From: Phaeosaccion multiseriatum
Taxonomy: Eukaryota; Ochrophyta, other classes
Assembly (NCBI GenBank): GCA_965112735.1
Contig: OZ218950.1
Coordinates: 3,472,001 to 3,536,000 of the forward strand
Length of the DNA: 64,000 nt
Direction of reading: 5' to 3'
A model generated the notes under the pieces. That model was not told the origin of the DNA and searched no databases. It saw nothing but the letters and a program-made list of their open reading frames with translations. Made by a program: the position numbers and the translations under genes. This document shows, one piece after another, positions 35,219 through 46,636 of the stretch; the stretch's first letter is position 1; the number at the start of each line of letters is the position of its first letter.

Positions 35219-37778
35219 GAGGGCGCGGGACGAGGGAAGGGGGGACGACGCCGGTGGGAGGAGTGGAAGGAGCAATGGAAGCAGCGGAAGCACGAGCAGG
35301 AGAAGCGAAGATGGGAATCTCAGGGATGAGAAGCGAAGGAGGAAAGGCGACGACGATGGGGCAGATGTCGCTGCCCCGGCCCGAGCGGAGAAGAACGAGG
35401 AGGAGGGGGAGGTGAGCGGCAAGGGCAGCAGCAGTAGCAGTGAGCTTCCAAAGAATGGCATGTTGCCGCCGCCCATCCCAGGGATGCCTGAAATAACGGA
35501 AGAGGAGGCCAAGGAGGAGGCAGAACGGGTGGCGCGGATTGCCGCCAAGGCCGAGGCCAAGGCGGAAGCGAGGGCGCTGGCCAGGCAAGAGCAGGAGAAG
35601 AAGGAGCGGGCGAGGGATTCGAGCTCGTCCGGTTCTGCGTCTTTGGAGAGTAGTGGTAATGGAGCCAAGAGTAGCAGCAAGTTGCCCCCGTCCCTGCAGG
35701 ACCTACTGGTGCAGAGGGCGGAGGAGCAAAAGGGGGTGGTGAAGGTGAGCTTTATGAGCAAGAAGGAGCGGGAAAAGCAGGCATTGAAGGACCTGGCGGA
35801 GAAGAGGAAGGAGATGTCTCGAAGAAGGGACGACTTGGCTGCGGTGCGGGGCATGTCCAACTCTGAGAGGGAGCGGATGAGGGAGAAGGAGCGGGCCAAC
35901 AACAGGTACAAGTCCAGGGAGGAGGAGAAGGAGGAGAGGGAGAAGGAGAAGGCCCGAGCCCTGATTCACGAGCAGTACCTGGGGGGGAAGAAGGATGTGA
36001 AGCGGCGAACCAAGCCCAATGACAAGCTCAAGAGCATTTTCCAGTTTGACTGGGACAGCAAGGACGACACCAGTGAAGATATTAACCCTCTCTACAACGA
36101 GCGCATTACTATGAATGCGCTTTTTGGACGGGGCTATGTGGCGGGGATTGACATGCGTGAGCAGAGAAACAATTCGGCGTTTCAGAAGGCCTTGATTGAG
36201 AAGCGGCAGGCGGAGGCCCGACGGGAGGAGGAAGCAGACACCTCGCTGACGAAGCGGGACAGGGAACTGCTGGAGAAGAAGAGAAGGGCAGCCAAGTCCG
36301 CCCTGGAGAGGCACACGGCCCAAGAGTACAAGGACATGGAGGCAACGAGTATTGGGGTCAAGGGCACGCACTGGTCGCTCAAGCCGCTGAAGGAGATGAA
36401 GGAGAGGGACTGGCGCATCTTTAGGGAAGACTTTGACATCCGCGTCAAGGGCGGCAAGGCTACCTTGCCCATGCGTAACTGGGAGGAGGGCCACATCCCG
36501 CCCAAGGTCATGGAGGCGATTACGGAGATGGGCTACGAGAAGCCTTCCCCCATTCAGCGGCAGGGCATTCCCATCGGCATGGGCTACCGAGACATGATTG
36601 GCATTGCAGAGACGGGTTCCGGAAAGACGGCGGCATTTTGCATCCCCATCATCTCCTACATTGACTCGCGGCCCGCGGAGATGCGAGAGCGTATCGCCGA
36701 CGACGGCCCGCTTGCGCTCATCATGGCCCCGACGCGCGAGCTGGCGCAGCAGATTGCAGAGGAGTGCAACAAGTTTTGCTTGTACACAGGCTACAAGGTG
36801 CTCAGCGTGGTGGGGGGGCAGTCCATCGAGGAGCAGGGGCAGGCGCTAAGGAGCGGTATTCACATTGTAGTGGGTACACCCGGGCGTCTCAAGGATTGCT
36901 TGGACAGCAGCTACCTCGTGCTGAATCAGTGCGCCTATGTGGTGCTTGACGAGGCGGACCGTATGATTGATATGGGCTTTGAGCCGCAGGTGAGCGCGGT
37001 GATGGATGGTATGGGCGGGCTGGCCAAGAGCGAGGAGGAGACTATGGCCCTGAAGCAGGAGCAAGAAGCTAAGGACGGCAAGCTGAACCTGCGAGTGACG
37101 AGCATGTTTAGCGCCACCATGCCGCCCGAGGTGGAGAAGCTGGCCAGGACCTATCTGCGCCACCCGGCCATTGTACAGATCGGAGACGCGGAGTCCGGCA
37201 TGAATAAGCGCATCAAGCATACGGTGCTCTTTATGACAGAGCAGGCCAAGAAGCAGAGGCTGCTGGACTTGCTGCGCGGCTACAGAGACGAGAAGGTGAT
37301 AGTATTTGTCAACACCAAGAAGGCCGCAGATGTGCTGGGCCGCTCCCTCGAGCAGTCCGGCGTGCCCTGTGCAGTGCTACACGGTGGCAAGGGCCAGGAC
37401 CTTCGAGAGCAGTCGCTGGAGGACTTCCGAGCCGGAGAGTTTAGCGTCATGGTGGCCACTGACGTTGCTTCCCGAGGACTGGATATCCCTGACGTGGCCC
37501 TCGTGGTCAACCACGAAATGCCGCACAAGATTGAGTCCTTCACTCACAGAGTCGGGCGAACGGGCCGAGCCGGGAAGGACGGAGTGGCGGTGTCGTTCCT
37601 CACGGCCAACAATGAGGAGATCATGTTCCATCTCAAGTCATATCTGGAGAGCACGGGCTCTGCGGTGCCGCACGAGTTAGCCTCGCACGCCGCTGCGCAG
37701 GCCGCCCCGGGTACGAGGAGGGAGGACGGGTCGCTGGTGGGGGAACGCAAGGAGAAAACCCAGTACTCCAAGAGGTAA
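35130..37778 (+). CDS. PRP28: DEAD-box pre-mRNA splicing helicase PRP28/DDX23
   Basis: Spliceosomal ATPase that displaces U1 from the 5' splice site and lets U6 bind. It is a single exon of 882 residues, unlike its neighbours. Residues 1-90 are Ser/Arg/Lys-rich with an (AGC)n Ser run. A charged region follows, then FQFDWDSKDDTSEDINPLYN (about 308), characteristic of this family. Helicase motifs appear in order: Q-motif SPIQRQGIP, I AETGSGKT (about 493), Ia PTRELAQQ, GTPGRL, II DEAD (about 607), III SAT (about 661), a domain-2 VIVFVNTKKAADVLGRSLEQ block, DVASRGLDIPD, and VI HRVGRTGRAG (about 805). The roughly 50-residue acidic insert between motifs II and III is also typical of PRP28. All catalytic residues are present. 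Confidence 0.95.
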
Positions 37779-38134
37779 TGGGGGCGCTTGCGTGCTTTGC
37801 TTGGGGATCCCGGGTCCCATCCATTCATTCATTGACTGATTTCATTTCATTTGATTTGGAGTGAACGCGGTGAGAGGAAAGCCAGGGACCGGGCGCAGGG
37901 TGGCGGGAGGGGGGGGGCTCTTAGTACCGCCTACACTGGTACCATGGTAATCTTTTAATTTTAAAAATGAAGAGAAGAGTCGCGTGAGGGAAACGCGGAA
38001 ACGCGTCGTCTCCTGCTTGGCGTGTTGTACACCAAGCGCATAATAGTAAACATTCGGCGGAATAGAGGGGAAAAAGAAGAAAAGTGCGCGGCTGCCTCAC
38101 TCTTCGCTGCCTTGCTGAGGTGGGAGTGTGGTTC
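37779..38134. other. Intergenic region, PRP28/SLC35F
   Basis: About 355 bases with (CATT)n-like runs at 37820-37850, a poly-G stretch at about 37909-37917 and a near-palindromic TACACTGGTACCATGGTA at 37930-37947. Presumably holds the PRP28 3' UTR and the transporter promoter. Confidence 0.4.
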
Positions 38135-40491
38135 ATGGACGACGTGGAGCTGAAGCCGTGGCCATCTGCTGCCGCGGAGGGGACCTTTCCATCTGCTGCT
38201 GCAGAGGGAGTGGGAGTGGATACGTGTATTGTCGACATCCCGGGCCCACTTTCTGGTGCCCAGGATGCTGCTTCGAAAGACCACACGGAGGAGGAAGGGG
38301 AGACAGCGAATGGAGTGGGGAGACTAGTGATGAAGGCCTTCGCAGGTAGCGCAGCAGGGGCACTTATTCTGGGCCAGATAGTCTCGGCAGATTTGGCTGG
38401 AGTAGGGATGAGTGTCGCCAGTTTGCACGACAAGGGAGTCAATCTACCCGCTACGCTCAATCTCCTTACCTACGTGATGCTCCTCCTCGTCTACGGGTGC
38501 TACATTAAGAAGCCAAGCGAGCTACACATGCAATGGTGGAAGTATGCGGCGTACGCCTTCGTTGACGTGCAGTCGAATTACCTCACACTGCTGGCGTTCA
38601 AATACACATCCATTGCCAGCACCATGATGCTTGACAGCTTCTCCATTCCGAGGTACGTGAATGTGTTCGACTTGGGGATCGGAGAGAGAGTCGGGACGGA
38701 AAAGGATCTCCTGACCCACCCATTGCGTCCTTTGGAAGAGGCTCCCCCCTCCGTAGAAGTAAGCCCTCTGCCCCTCCCTCTCTTTCTCCCTCCCAGTTCC
38801 ATACTCCTCAGCCGCGTTTTCCTCGGCGCGCGGTACACTCGAGAGCACATGTTCGGTGTGCTTCTGTGCATGCTTGGCCTTGGTGTGATGATTGGCTCAG
38901 ATGTGGAGAGGGAGGAGCAGGAAGGTCCAGACGAGCGGTACCCCAAGGCTCTGCTCGGTGACTGCCTCTCTATCTTCGCAGCCTTCTTGTACGCGTGCAT
39001 GAACGTCAGTCAGGAGTACATCACTAAACAGTACTCACGGGTAAGCTGTGCTAGAATACTAGGGAGGGCATGCAGGGGAGGAAGAGGAGGAGGGGGGGGA
39101 AGGGTAGGCAGGGACGAGGGAAGGGAGAGAAGGAAGGGAATACATGTACTGTATTTCCGCTCAGGCAAAGTATCTGATCACACCTCGAACGCACATCCCC
39201 ATCCCCACCCACTCCATCCCTTCCCCCCGGAACCGCCCCCCCCCCAACGACGACTCGGTATTAGTGCGAGCTGCTGGGGATGTTGGGTCTGTGTGGAACG
39301 GCTTGGTCGGTGCTGCAAATTCTCGCCTTGGAGACCGAGGTAAGATGCATGTACTTACAAAAGAACGAGAGAGAGAACATGTGTCCATCCATTGCCTGCA
39401 AAACATTCACATCTCTGAAAGGCGATTATGGGTTAGGACTCCTTCCATCGAGAACGGGCCTCGCCTTCTCCCTCCCTCTCCCCTCTTTCGTGGTGTTCCT
39501 CCTTGCTTGCTCTTTGGGCAGAGCGAGAACATTCAACTCACACATTCTCTCTACCCTCCTTCTCCTCCTGCTGCTGCTGCTGCTGCTCCTGCTCCTGCTA
39601 TAGGACCTTGCGGCCACGAACTTGAGTCCTGCCGCGGTGGGGCTGTCCTTTGGCTACTCTTGTGGCATGCTGTTTATGTACTCCGCTGGGGCCCTGTTCC
39701 TGAGCCTGGCGGACGCCGCAATGCTCAACATGAGCTTACTCACTTCGGACGTGTACAGCCTCGTGTTCGCTGTGGAGGTGGAGCACCTTGCTCTCAATCA
39801 CCTCTGTAAGAGCCGGGAGGGAGAGGGAGAGGGAGAGGGAGAGGGAGAGGGAGAGGGGGAGAGAGAGGGAGAGAGAGAGGGAGAGGGAGAGGGAGAGGGA
39901 GAGGGAGAGGGAGAGGGAGAGGGAGAGGGAGAGGGAGAGGGAGAGGGAGAGGGAGAGGGAGAGGGAGAGGGAGAGGGAGAGGGGGAGAGAGAGGGAAAGA
40001 GAGAGAGGGGGGGGGGGAGAGAGAGGGAGAGAGAGAGTGAGGGAAAGAGAAACGTGCCTTGCTTTAGTCCTTTGGGGATGGGCAGGCAATTGTTACTGGA
40101 CTGATTGCTTGATGGGCAAGGGTCTATCTCTCTGCTCAAACATGCACTACTACTTGCTCACTTACCTCTTCGTTCTTCTCCGCCCTTCACTCCCCAACCC
40201 TGATGCAACAACTCCCCTCGTTGAATCGTCCTCGCGCCGCCGCCTCGGCCTCGCCTCCTTCCCACAGACTTCCTGGCCTTCGCCGTCATCGTGTGCGGTC
40301 TGGGGTACTACCACAAGCAGCCCGCGCCTCTCACCGCCAGCGACGTTGCCGACCTTGCAGCGGTGGAGAGGGCTCAGGAGAAGGTGGACAAAGCTGGGCT
40401 CGAAAAGAAGGCGCACACTCATACTACTACTGCTCTTCAGCAGTTTGGAGGGAGTGAAGCGGGGGGAAGCGTCCAGCGTGCCTACATATAG
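38135..40491 (+). CDS. SLC35F-type membrane transporter (DMT superfamily)
   Basis: Exons 38135-38652, 38797-39040, 39265-39339, 39604-39805, 40268-40491; 420 residues from the ATG at 38135. An acidic N-terminal region of about 68 residues precedes about ten hydrophobic segments: [125 protein letters not shown], and a last [15 protein letters not shown] formed exactly across the exon 4/5 junction. The pattern [13 protein letters not shown] with [12 protein letters not shown] fits the SLC35F1/F2/F6 branch, whose substrates are poorly known. The C-terminus is short and cytosolic. Intron 4 carries a large GGGAGA array. Confidence 0.88.
39817..40052 (+). repeat. (GGGAGA)n array in SLC35F intron 4
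   Basis: About 230 bases of GGGAGA/GAGAGA units starting just after the donor GTAAGAGCCGGGAGG. It is purine-only on the coding strand. Confidence 0.95.
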
Positions 40492-41063
40492 ACTGGACTG
40501 AGTGTACTTACGTGAAGGAAGGAGGGAAGCAGCGCATGGTACTGAGGAAGTTTGTTTGTTTTGCGAGTCAAGGCCGTCTAGTTGTATATGTTGTGTGGAG
40601 GCGTGTAGCTGGATGCGTGTGTTTGTATGTGTGTGTGTGTCTGGGTGGGTATGTGTGGTGGGGGGGGGGCTGTTGCCCCATGAGGCCAGGATGAAGCAAA
40701 ACTTGCCCACTCTGGTCCGTCCGATTCTTCGCCTTTGTGGCCCCCTCTGGGTCGATGTACATGTATCGAGACTCCAATATTAAGGCTGCAAGGCCATTTA
40801 TGAAATCATTCTTATCAGTGCAGAGGTTAACTACAGTCTTTCTGCCTGTGTGTCTTTGTCTATGTGCGCCGTGTATTCGTCGATGTGTGTGTGCGTCTTT
40901 GTCTATGTGTTTGTGCGTGCGCGCGCGTAAGTACGTACGTGTGCATGTATGTCCATATCCTGCTGCTTTCGTGCCTTGACACTCCTCAGCGACACCCCCA
41001 CCTCCTGTCAGCACTTCCCTCCCGTCTCAAGTAAGTCACGTAAGCACACATCCATAGACCGGC
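40492..41063. other. Convergent intergenic region, SLC35F/TIG-PH protein
   Basis: About 570 bases with two 3' ends, GT-rich runs at 40615-40660 and 40850-40945, and a poly-G run near 40660-40668. No gene was recognised. Confidence 0.5.
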
Positions 41064-43945
41064 TCAGCTGAGCACCTCCCCAGTGTCCAGCTCCACGGGG
41101 ACGAAGCAGCGGGGAGGCACGCGGAGAGATTCCTTGTAGTGCAAAGCTTGCACCTTCATCAGAGCCACGAACCATTCCCTGCGAAGCGGGAGGAAGAGGT
41201 AATAAGAGGTAGTGAATAAAGGTAACGGTCGGAGGGTCAGTGTCGAGGCGTGTGAGTGAGTGAGACAGAGAGAGAGATAGGGATGTTAGAAAAGGAAGAG
41301 AAAAGAACAAGAGAGAGACACTTCTGGGTTCTGTGTGTGCGTGTCAAGAGAATAATAACAAGGAAGCCGTGAGTGAGTGAGTGGGCCTTGAGAACATTGA
41401 CTGAGGGGACCGATCAATTGTCGCCTCGAAGCTCCGCTACTGAATGGCCCAACTCTACGCACAACACTCACCTGCTCCTCCTCTTGGCCAGATCGAGCTG
41501 CACGGTAATGTGCCGCCCGTTGCCCGCAATGAGCGTGAAGCAGCCCTTCTTGCCGCATCGGAAGGGGTCCTCCAAATGCACCATGGCCCCGCGCTCAAAA
41601 CTGAGCACTTTAACCCACCCCTCCCGCCTCAGCTGTACTTCATCCTTGCCTTCCTCCTCCTCCTCCCGCTGTTGCCGCTGCGCCTTTCTTAGTCCTTTCC
41701 TTAGTCTCCGTACGTCCTCAGCACCTTGACTGCTTTCATGGAAATCCTCCTCGTCCTCGTCCTCGTCTTCATCGTCGTCATCGCTCTCTTCCCCCTCGTC
41801 CTCGTCCCCTGAGCCTTCCTCCTGGTCGTTTACGGCCGGCATGCCCCAATCCCTTCCTCCCACTTGTACTGCAGGCGCAATTGCCACTGCTGAAGTCTCC
41901 CTCAACCGCAGCGAGCCCTCGGCAATGTCCAGCCGGAATTCAAGCATATGCCACCGCTTAATAAACACCTCCCCTGTGTCATCCACGGCCATTGAGATGC
42001 TGTAGCCTCGACTCGCCTTGCAGTGCGGCAGACCATGGTCCGTGAGCAGCGAGCCCGTCACGACTCTGCCGATGCCCTCGCCCTCCACCAGGAGAGGGGA
42101 CGTGATGCACGCAAAGCCGTGCTTGAGCACCACAGTTTCATTTCTGCGGTTCGTAATGGTGACATTCCCCACCGCTCCCACTGCTCGCCGGCAGTCGCAC
42201 GCACCCAGCTCCACCACCAGCTCTATAAGACCGTCCACACGCTCCTGACTCTTTATCAGCGCCGGTACTCCGTGCACCGTTACTTGTTTGATAGCAGCAC
42301 CAGCGCCTCCCTCCTCCTTCTCCTCCTCCTCCTCCTCCTCCTCCTCTGCGGGGGCAGTCGGGGTGGTGGCAGCAGATGCAGTGGCGGTCGTGCACGAGGA
42401 GGAGATGAAGGACGAAGGAGACCGAGCCGACGAAGAGGGCGATGGGGCAGAGGCCGGGGTGAAGGAAGCGGAAGCAGCAGCAAGTGGGCCGGAAAAGGAA
42501 CCGCACCCTCGGTCCAAGCCGAGGCCACGAATCGTCACCACCATGCCGCCCTTTCGATACCCCACATTTGGGACGACCCATGCCCTCTTCTTCGATCGAG
42601 CGTACTTGCACCAGGCCATCCTTCGCCCGACTGCTGTGGCCGCATCGAGACTCCCGCTGTCCTCGTCGCCACGCCTCCTTCTCCGGTGCCCTCTCCGCGC
42701 AGAGAAGGGCGCCTTTGATTCGCCAATGGAGGTGGTCCCTGATGCCGATCTCAACCAAGATGATGACGGATCAGACAGACCTCCCACAGAGCCCCTCAAG
42801 TTTCCCGAACTCATGCGCTTGTCTTCTCCCTCCTCGTCGTTCTCCTGCCGCTGCTCTGTCCCTGGGGCGACAGACCTTCCGCCGCTAACTTTTTGAGAGA
42901 TACCAGGGGTAACACCTGAGCCTTCGGCTCGGCCATTCATGCGGCCTCTCCCCCACGCTTCTTGCCCTCCTCCCAAAGGAGAATGGTCTTCTCGATCCCC
43001 TGGATCCTCTCCGTCCTCTTCCTCCGTAGCATACTCCTCCCTTGCTCTGTTCATATCCCTATTTAACGACCCCTGGCTCCTCTCCCTCCTCCCTATGCTG
43101 CTGCTATTAATGTCGCTGCTGCTGCTGTCCCTACTGCTACTCCTGCTGCTCCTGCTGCTGCTCCTGCCTCTGATACCGCTGCTGCCATTGTCCCCCGTAA
43201 TCTCCCAACTGATCTGGGACAACCTCCTGGGCATTCTCATTCTCGGTCGCTGCACGGGCACATCCAATGCCTCAGGAGTGATTAGCTCTCCGTTAGCGTC
43301 CGCAGAGAGCTTCAGGAGCTCTGAGAAAGCGTCTTCGAGCGCAATTATGCTCGCCTGGGCAATCGTCGGTGGCGGGAACGGAAGTGGAGCGGCGGAGAAC
43401 AAAGGTCAGGAGGGGGTGGAGGTGACGAGAAGAGAAGCAGACGCGGGAGTAGGGAGTGCGGCTTGAGGGTAAAGTCTGTCATTAAGTCAGTCAGTCAGTC
43501 AGTCAGTATGTGTACTCACATGCCGTTGCTTGGAATTATATCCTCGCGGCAGCCCCTGCAGCTCCTCTTTCTCCTGCTCCGGCTGCCCTTGCTTGTCCCT
43601 GGAGGCCAGACAAGCCCCTCTCGCGTCTTCCCTCATTCCTTTCGCGCCTTCGCCCTCCTCGCCCGACGTGGACCCAGAATGCCCCTCCCCCGACCCCTCG
43701 GCCTCATCGTCCAACGAATCCAGGCTGTCTAAGCGCTCGCGAGACAGTTTTGGATGGTGAGCTCCTCTTCCGTCGAATTCATCCAGCCTTGTCGAGCCTA
43801 TTTCGGAGTGCCCGTGCTTCTCTATTCCCACTGCGTTTTCTGTAACCCTGGATTGACTTCCGTCCTCCCCTGCTTCCTCTTGTAGGGCTTGTCCTGGCTC
43901 AGCCCGCTCTCTCTGTCGGCGCAATCTCGCCGAGAGCTCAGACAT
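41064..43945 (-). CDS. Protein with TIG/IPT-like and PH-like regions, function unknown
   Basis: Exons in coding order: 43945-43520, 43354-41472, 41178-41064; 807 residues from the ATG at 43943-43945. Residues 1-300 are charged and disordered, with a Ser/Arg run encoded by AGC-type codons. Around residues 375-550, WVVPNVGYRKGGMVVTIRG, later VTVHGVPALIK and GNVTITNRRNETVVL, follow the strand order of an IPT/TIG immunoglobulin-like fold, with a low-complexity Ala/Ser/Glu insert. After an acidic stretch, REGWVKVLSFERGAMVHLED, GCFTLIAGNGRHITVQL and EWFVALMKV look like the strands and final helix of a PH-like domain completed by exon 3. Both domain calls rest on pattern alone. A membrane or cytoskeletal adaptor is plausible, but no partner can be named. 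Confidence 0.6.
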
Positions 43946-44421
43946 TGGATTGAGTGCTTCTACCCAGCAATCTGAGCTTTGATTGAGCAGATGGTCAGCC
44001 GCTGCAACAGCCTGCAGCGGCTGAGTGCAGAGACTGGCAGTGGAGACTAAATCGGAGCAATTTTCTCTGCTTCTACCCCAAAAGATTCACATATGGCTGC
44101 ACTAATGCAGCTGCTGCTCTTGTCTTTCCTCTCCCTCTCACTCTCTCCCCTCTCTTCGCACTCCTCTTTCGAGTTGCTCTCTCCTGTATACGGTCGGTTG
44201 CCCCGAGAAATCGACCTCCTCGAAAAACGATTCGTCAATGCGAGGAGGTCGATTTTCCTTTCTCGTCGTTCTCCACAATAAAACTCCCTTCGAGAACAAA
44301 CACCTTGCAGCTCCTTTGATTTGTAGAAAGAGTGTGGTTGTTGCCTTCTTGAAGCTTCTTTTTATCGTTCTGTCTTGACTTAAAAGTGTGGGGAAAGTGA
44401 GCTTTCGCTCCCCCTAAAACC
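43946..44421. promoter_or_regulatory. Divergent region with a 15-bp inverted repeat
   Basis: About 475 bases between the divergent TIG-PH and TTC1 starts. It carries a perfect inverted repeat, AAATCGACCTCCTCG (44208-44222) and CGAGGAGGTCGATTT (44241-44255), with an 18-base spacer. It lies 166 bases from the TTC1 start and could be a shared operator or a UTR hairpin. Confidence 0.45.
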
Positions 44422-46385
44422 ATGGCGAATCTCGTCAACGCGATGGATAAAACGAAGCTAAGCGATGAAGAAGACGTGCTGGAGTTGGGTGAAGACGGGT
44501 TCGATGTATCTTCTTCTCCTCCGCGCCCTTCCCCAACATTTCGCGCTCGTCCAGCAGCAGCTGCTTTTGAGAAGAAGCCTGCACACTCAGCAGCGGAGGG
44601 AGGGGGAGTGGCAGAGCCTTCGTCGCCTCAATCTCCCGGCGCGGTGGCAGAAGCAGAGGTAGAAGCGGCCGTGGGCAAACAAGCGGCAGAAGTACCAGCA
44701 GTACCACCACCAGCAGCAGAAGCAGCAGCAGAAGCAGCAGCCGTAGCGCAAGAAGGCCAAGTGAAAGGAGAAGCTCAAGAGGACGAAGGAGAGGAAGCGG
44801 AGGAGGAGGGCGTGGAAGAGGTCGGGGAAGGGTGGGTAAAGGTGGAAGGGGGCGGACCAGAAGAATCCTACGATGACTTCCATGATGCAGCATCTGCAGA
44901 AGAAGCACCAGCACCAGGTGCGGACAAGGACGCTGATGAAGAAGACGATGACTTTCACGATGCCAATGAGCAAGACGGCTTTGTGCGAGATGCGGCCAAG
45001 GCTCAAGAGATGAAGGAGAAGGGGAATAGGTGAGTAGGGGAGGGGTCTGCACTGGTGGACTGCACGTCCCTCCTCAAATGATGCTGCCTCAAAGCACACG
45101 CGCCGACTCCTTCCCCCTCACACTCCCTCACCAGACGTTGCCCCTGCCCTTCTCCTTACCATCCGCAGCATGTATAAAGCAAAGGAGTGGCACAAGGCGA
45201 ATGACTATTACACCATGGCCATCGAGTACTGCCCGGAGGAGGACGAGCACAAGGAGCAGCTGGCGGTGTTCTACAGCAACAGAGCCGCGAGCCTACTGCA
45301 GGTCAAGGATTGGGACAGCGTGGTGGAGGTGAGAGAGAAAGAGGAGGGGGGGGGGGAGGCAGAGGGAGAGAAAGAGGGTACGCGTGGCTGACTGTTGGCA
45401 AGAGAAGTAGCGACTGACAGCAAGCAGGCAAGCAAAGAGAACAGCGGAACGGGTCCCTCCCTCCCACACATTCGTCGCGCTTTTAGTGCGTATCCGTATG
45501 TGTGTGTGTGTTTGTCGCTCTCCGTGAGTATCACTCACTGCCCGCCTGCCCCCTTGCCCCGCCTCTCATCTCATCTTTCTTTGCCAATGTCATAAAAACG
45601 TTGTCCTGCGCACAGGACTGCAGCAAAGCGGTGGAGCTCAAGCCCGGGTACGTCAAGGCGCTGATGCGGCGTGCACAGGCCTACGAGGGCTTGGAGAAGT
45701 TCGATATGGGAGTGGAGGACTGCAAGGCAGTGCTGGAGGTGAGTCGGAGAGGGAGGGGCGCTGCTGGTTTGCATGGCGCACGATACTTTACAGGAAGGCT
45801 GATGATGCTGAAGGAAAGGAAGGAGGGGAGAGAGGGGTGGACGTCGAGTGTGCGGTGTGCTGCTCTTGTTGCCTATTGGGCAGCTCGCCCCTAGCAGCAA
45901 GTCGTATCCGCTCTTTCCCTCAATCGACTCGCCCGCCTGTGTCTCTCTGAGCCCCGCTTGCCCATGTCTTTTTTGTGGCTTCTTTGTGGCCAGTCCGTCC
46001 CACGCCCTCCCTCTCATCCGACCCCCGACCCAACCTCCACCAACCCCCCCGTGTTTTGTTTTCTTGTTGGGGTTGTTGTGTTGTGTAGGTGGAGCCCTCT
46101 TGCGTGGCAGCCAAGCAGAGCCTGCCCCGCCTAGAGGCCGCCCACAAGGCCAAAATGGAGGCTATGAAGGATGAGGCCCTGGGCAAGCTCAAGGAGATGG
46201 GCAACTCGCTACTGGGCCACTTTGGCATGAGTCTGGACAATTTTAAGATGGAGCAAGACCCCGGCACAGGCTCATACAGCATCAATTTCAACCAAGGAGG
46301 GGCCGGAGGAGAGGCAGCAGCAGCAGCAGGAGGCGCTGATGGTGGAGACGCTGCTACTGCTGCTGTGGCTGGGGGAGGAAAGTAG
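44422..46385 (+). CDS. TTC1: TTC1-type tetratricopeptide repeat protein
   Basis: TPR co-chaperone; TTC1 relatives bind Hsp90-family chaperones and small G-proteins. Exons 44422-45029, 45169-45328, 45616-45738, 46089-46385; 395 residues. Residues 1-180 are acidic and Ala/Glu-rich with two copies of a DDFHDA motif. Three TPR units span about 190-300: KAQEMKEKGN..YKAKEWHKANDYY, then VFYSNRAASLLQVKDWDSVVEDCSKAVELKP, then YVKALMRRAQAYEGLEKFDMGVEDCKAVLEVEP. The tail GKLKEMGNSLLGHFGMSLDNF followed by TGSYSINFNQGG is the family's conserved C-terminus and separates TTC1 from generic TPR proteins. A Gly/Ala extension ends the protein. Confidence 0.92.
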
Positions 46386-46636
46386 ATCCAGCCAGTGTGT
46401 CTCTTCCCCCTGCCACGAGCCAGTGTGTGTCTCTTCCCCCCCACACACAAACCTTTCGCTTGTGGTCTTGTGGAGGCCGACCCAGCTCTTTTCTTTAGAA
46501 GGCACCTCTCTAAGGTTGTAACCGTTTCGGAAATCTCGTCTCTCTTGTGTGAGAGACCGCCGCATTATTAACGCATACCTATGGTCCAGTTCCAACACCC
46601 GAGAAGAAGAAGAAGCAGAAGAAGAAGAAGATTAAT
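46386..46636. other. Intergenic region, TTC1/surface protein
   Basis: About 250 bases. It has a direct repeat of CCAGTGTGTCTCTTCCCCC near 46391-46441 and an (AGA)n purine run at 46601-46632 directly upstream of the next start codon. Confidence 0.45.
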
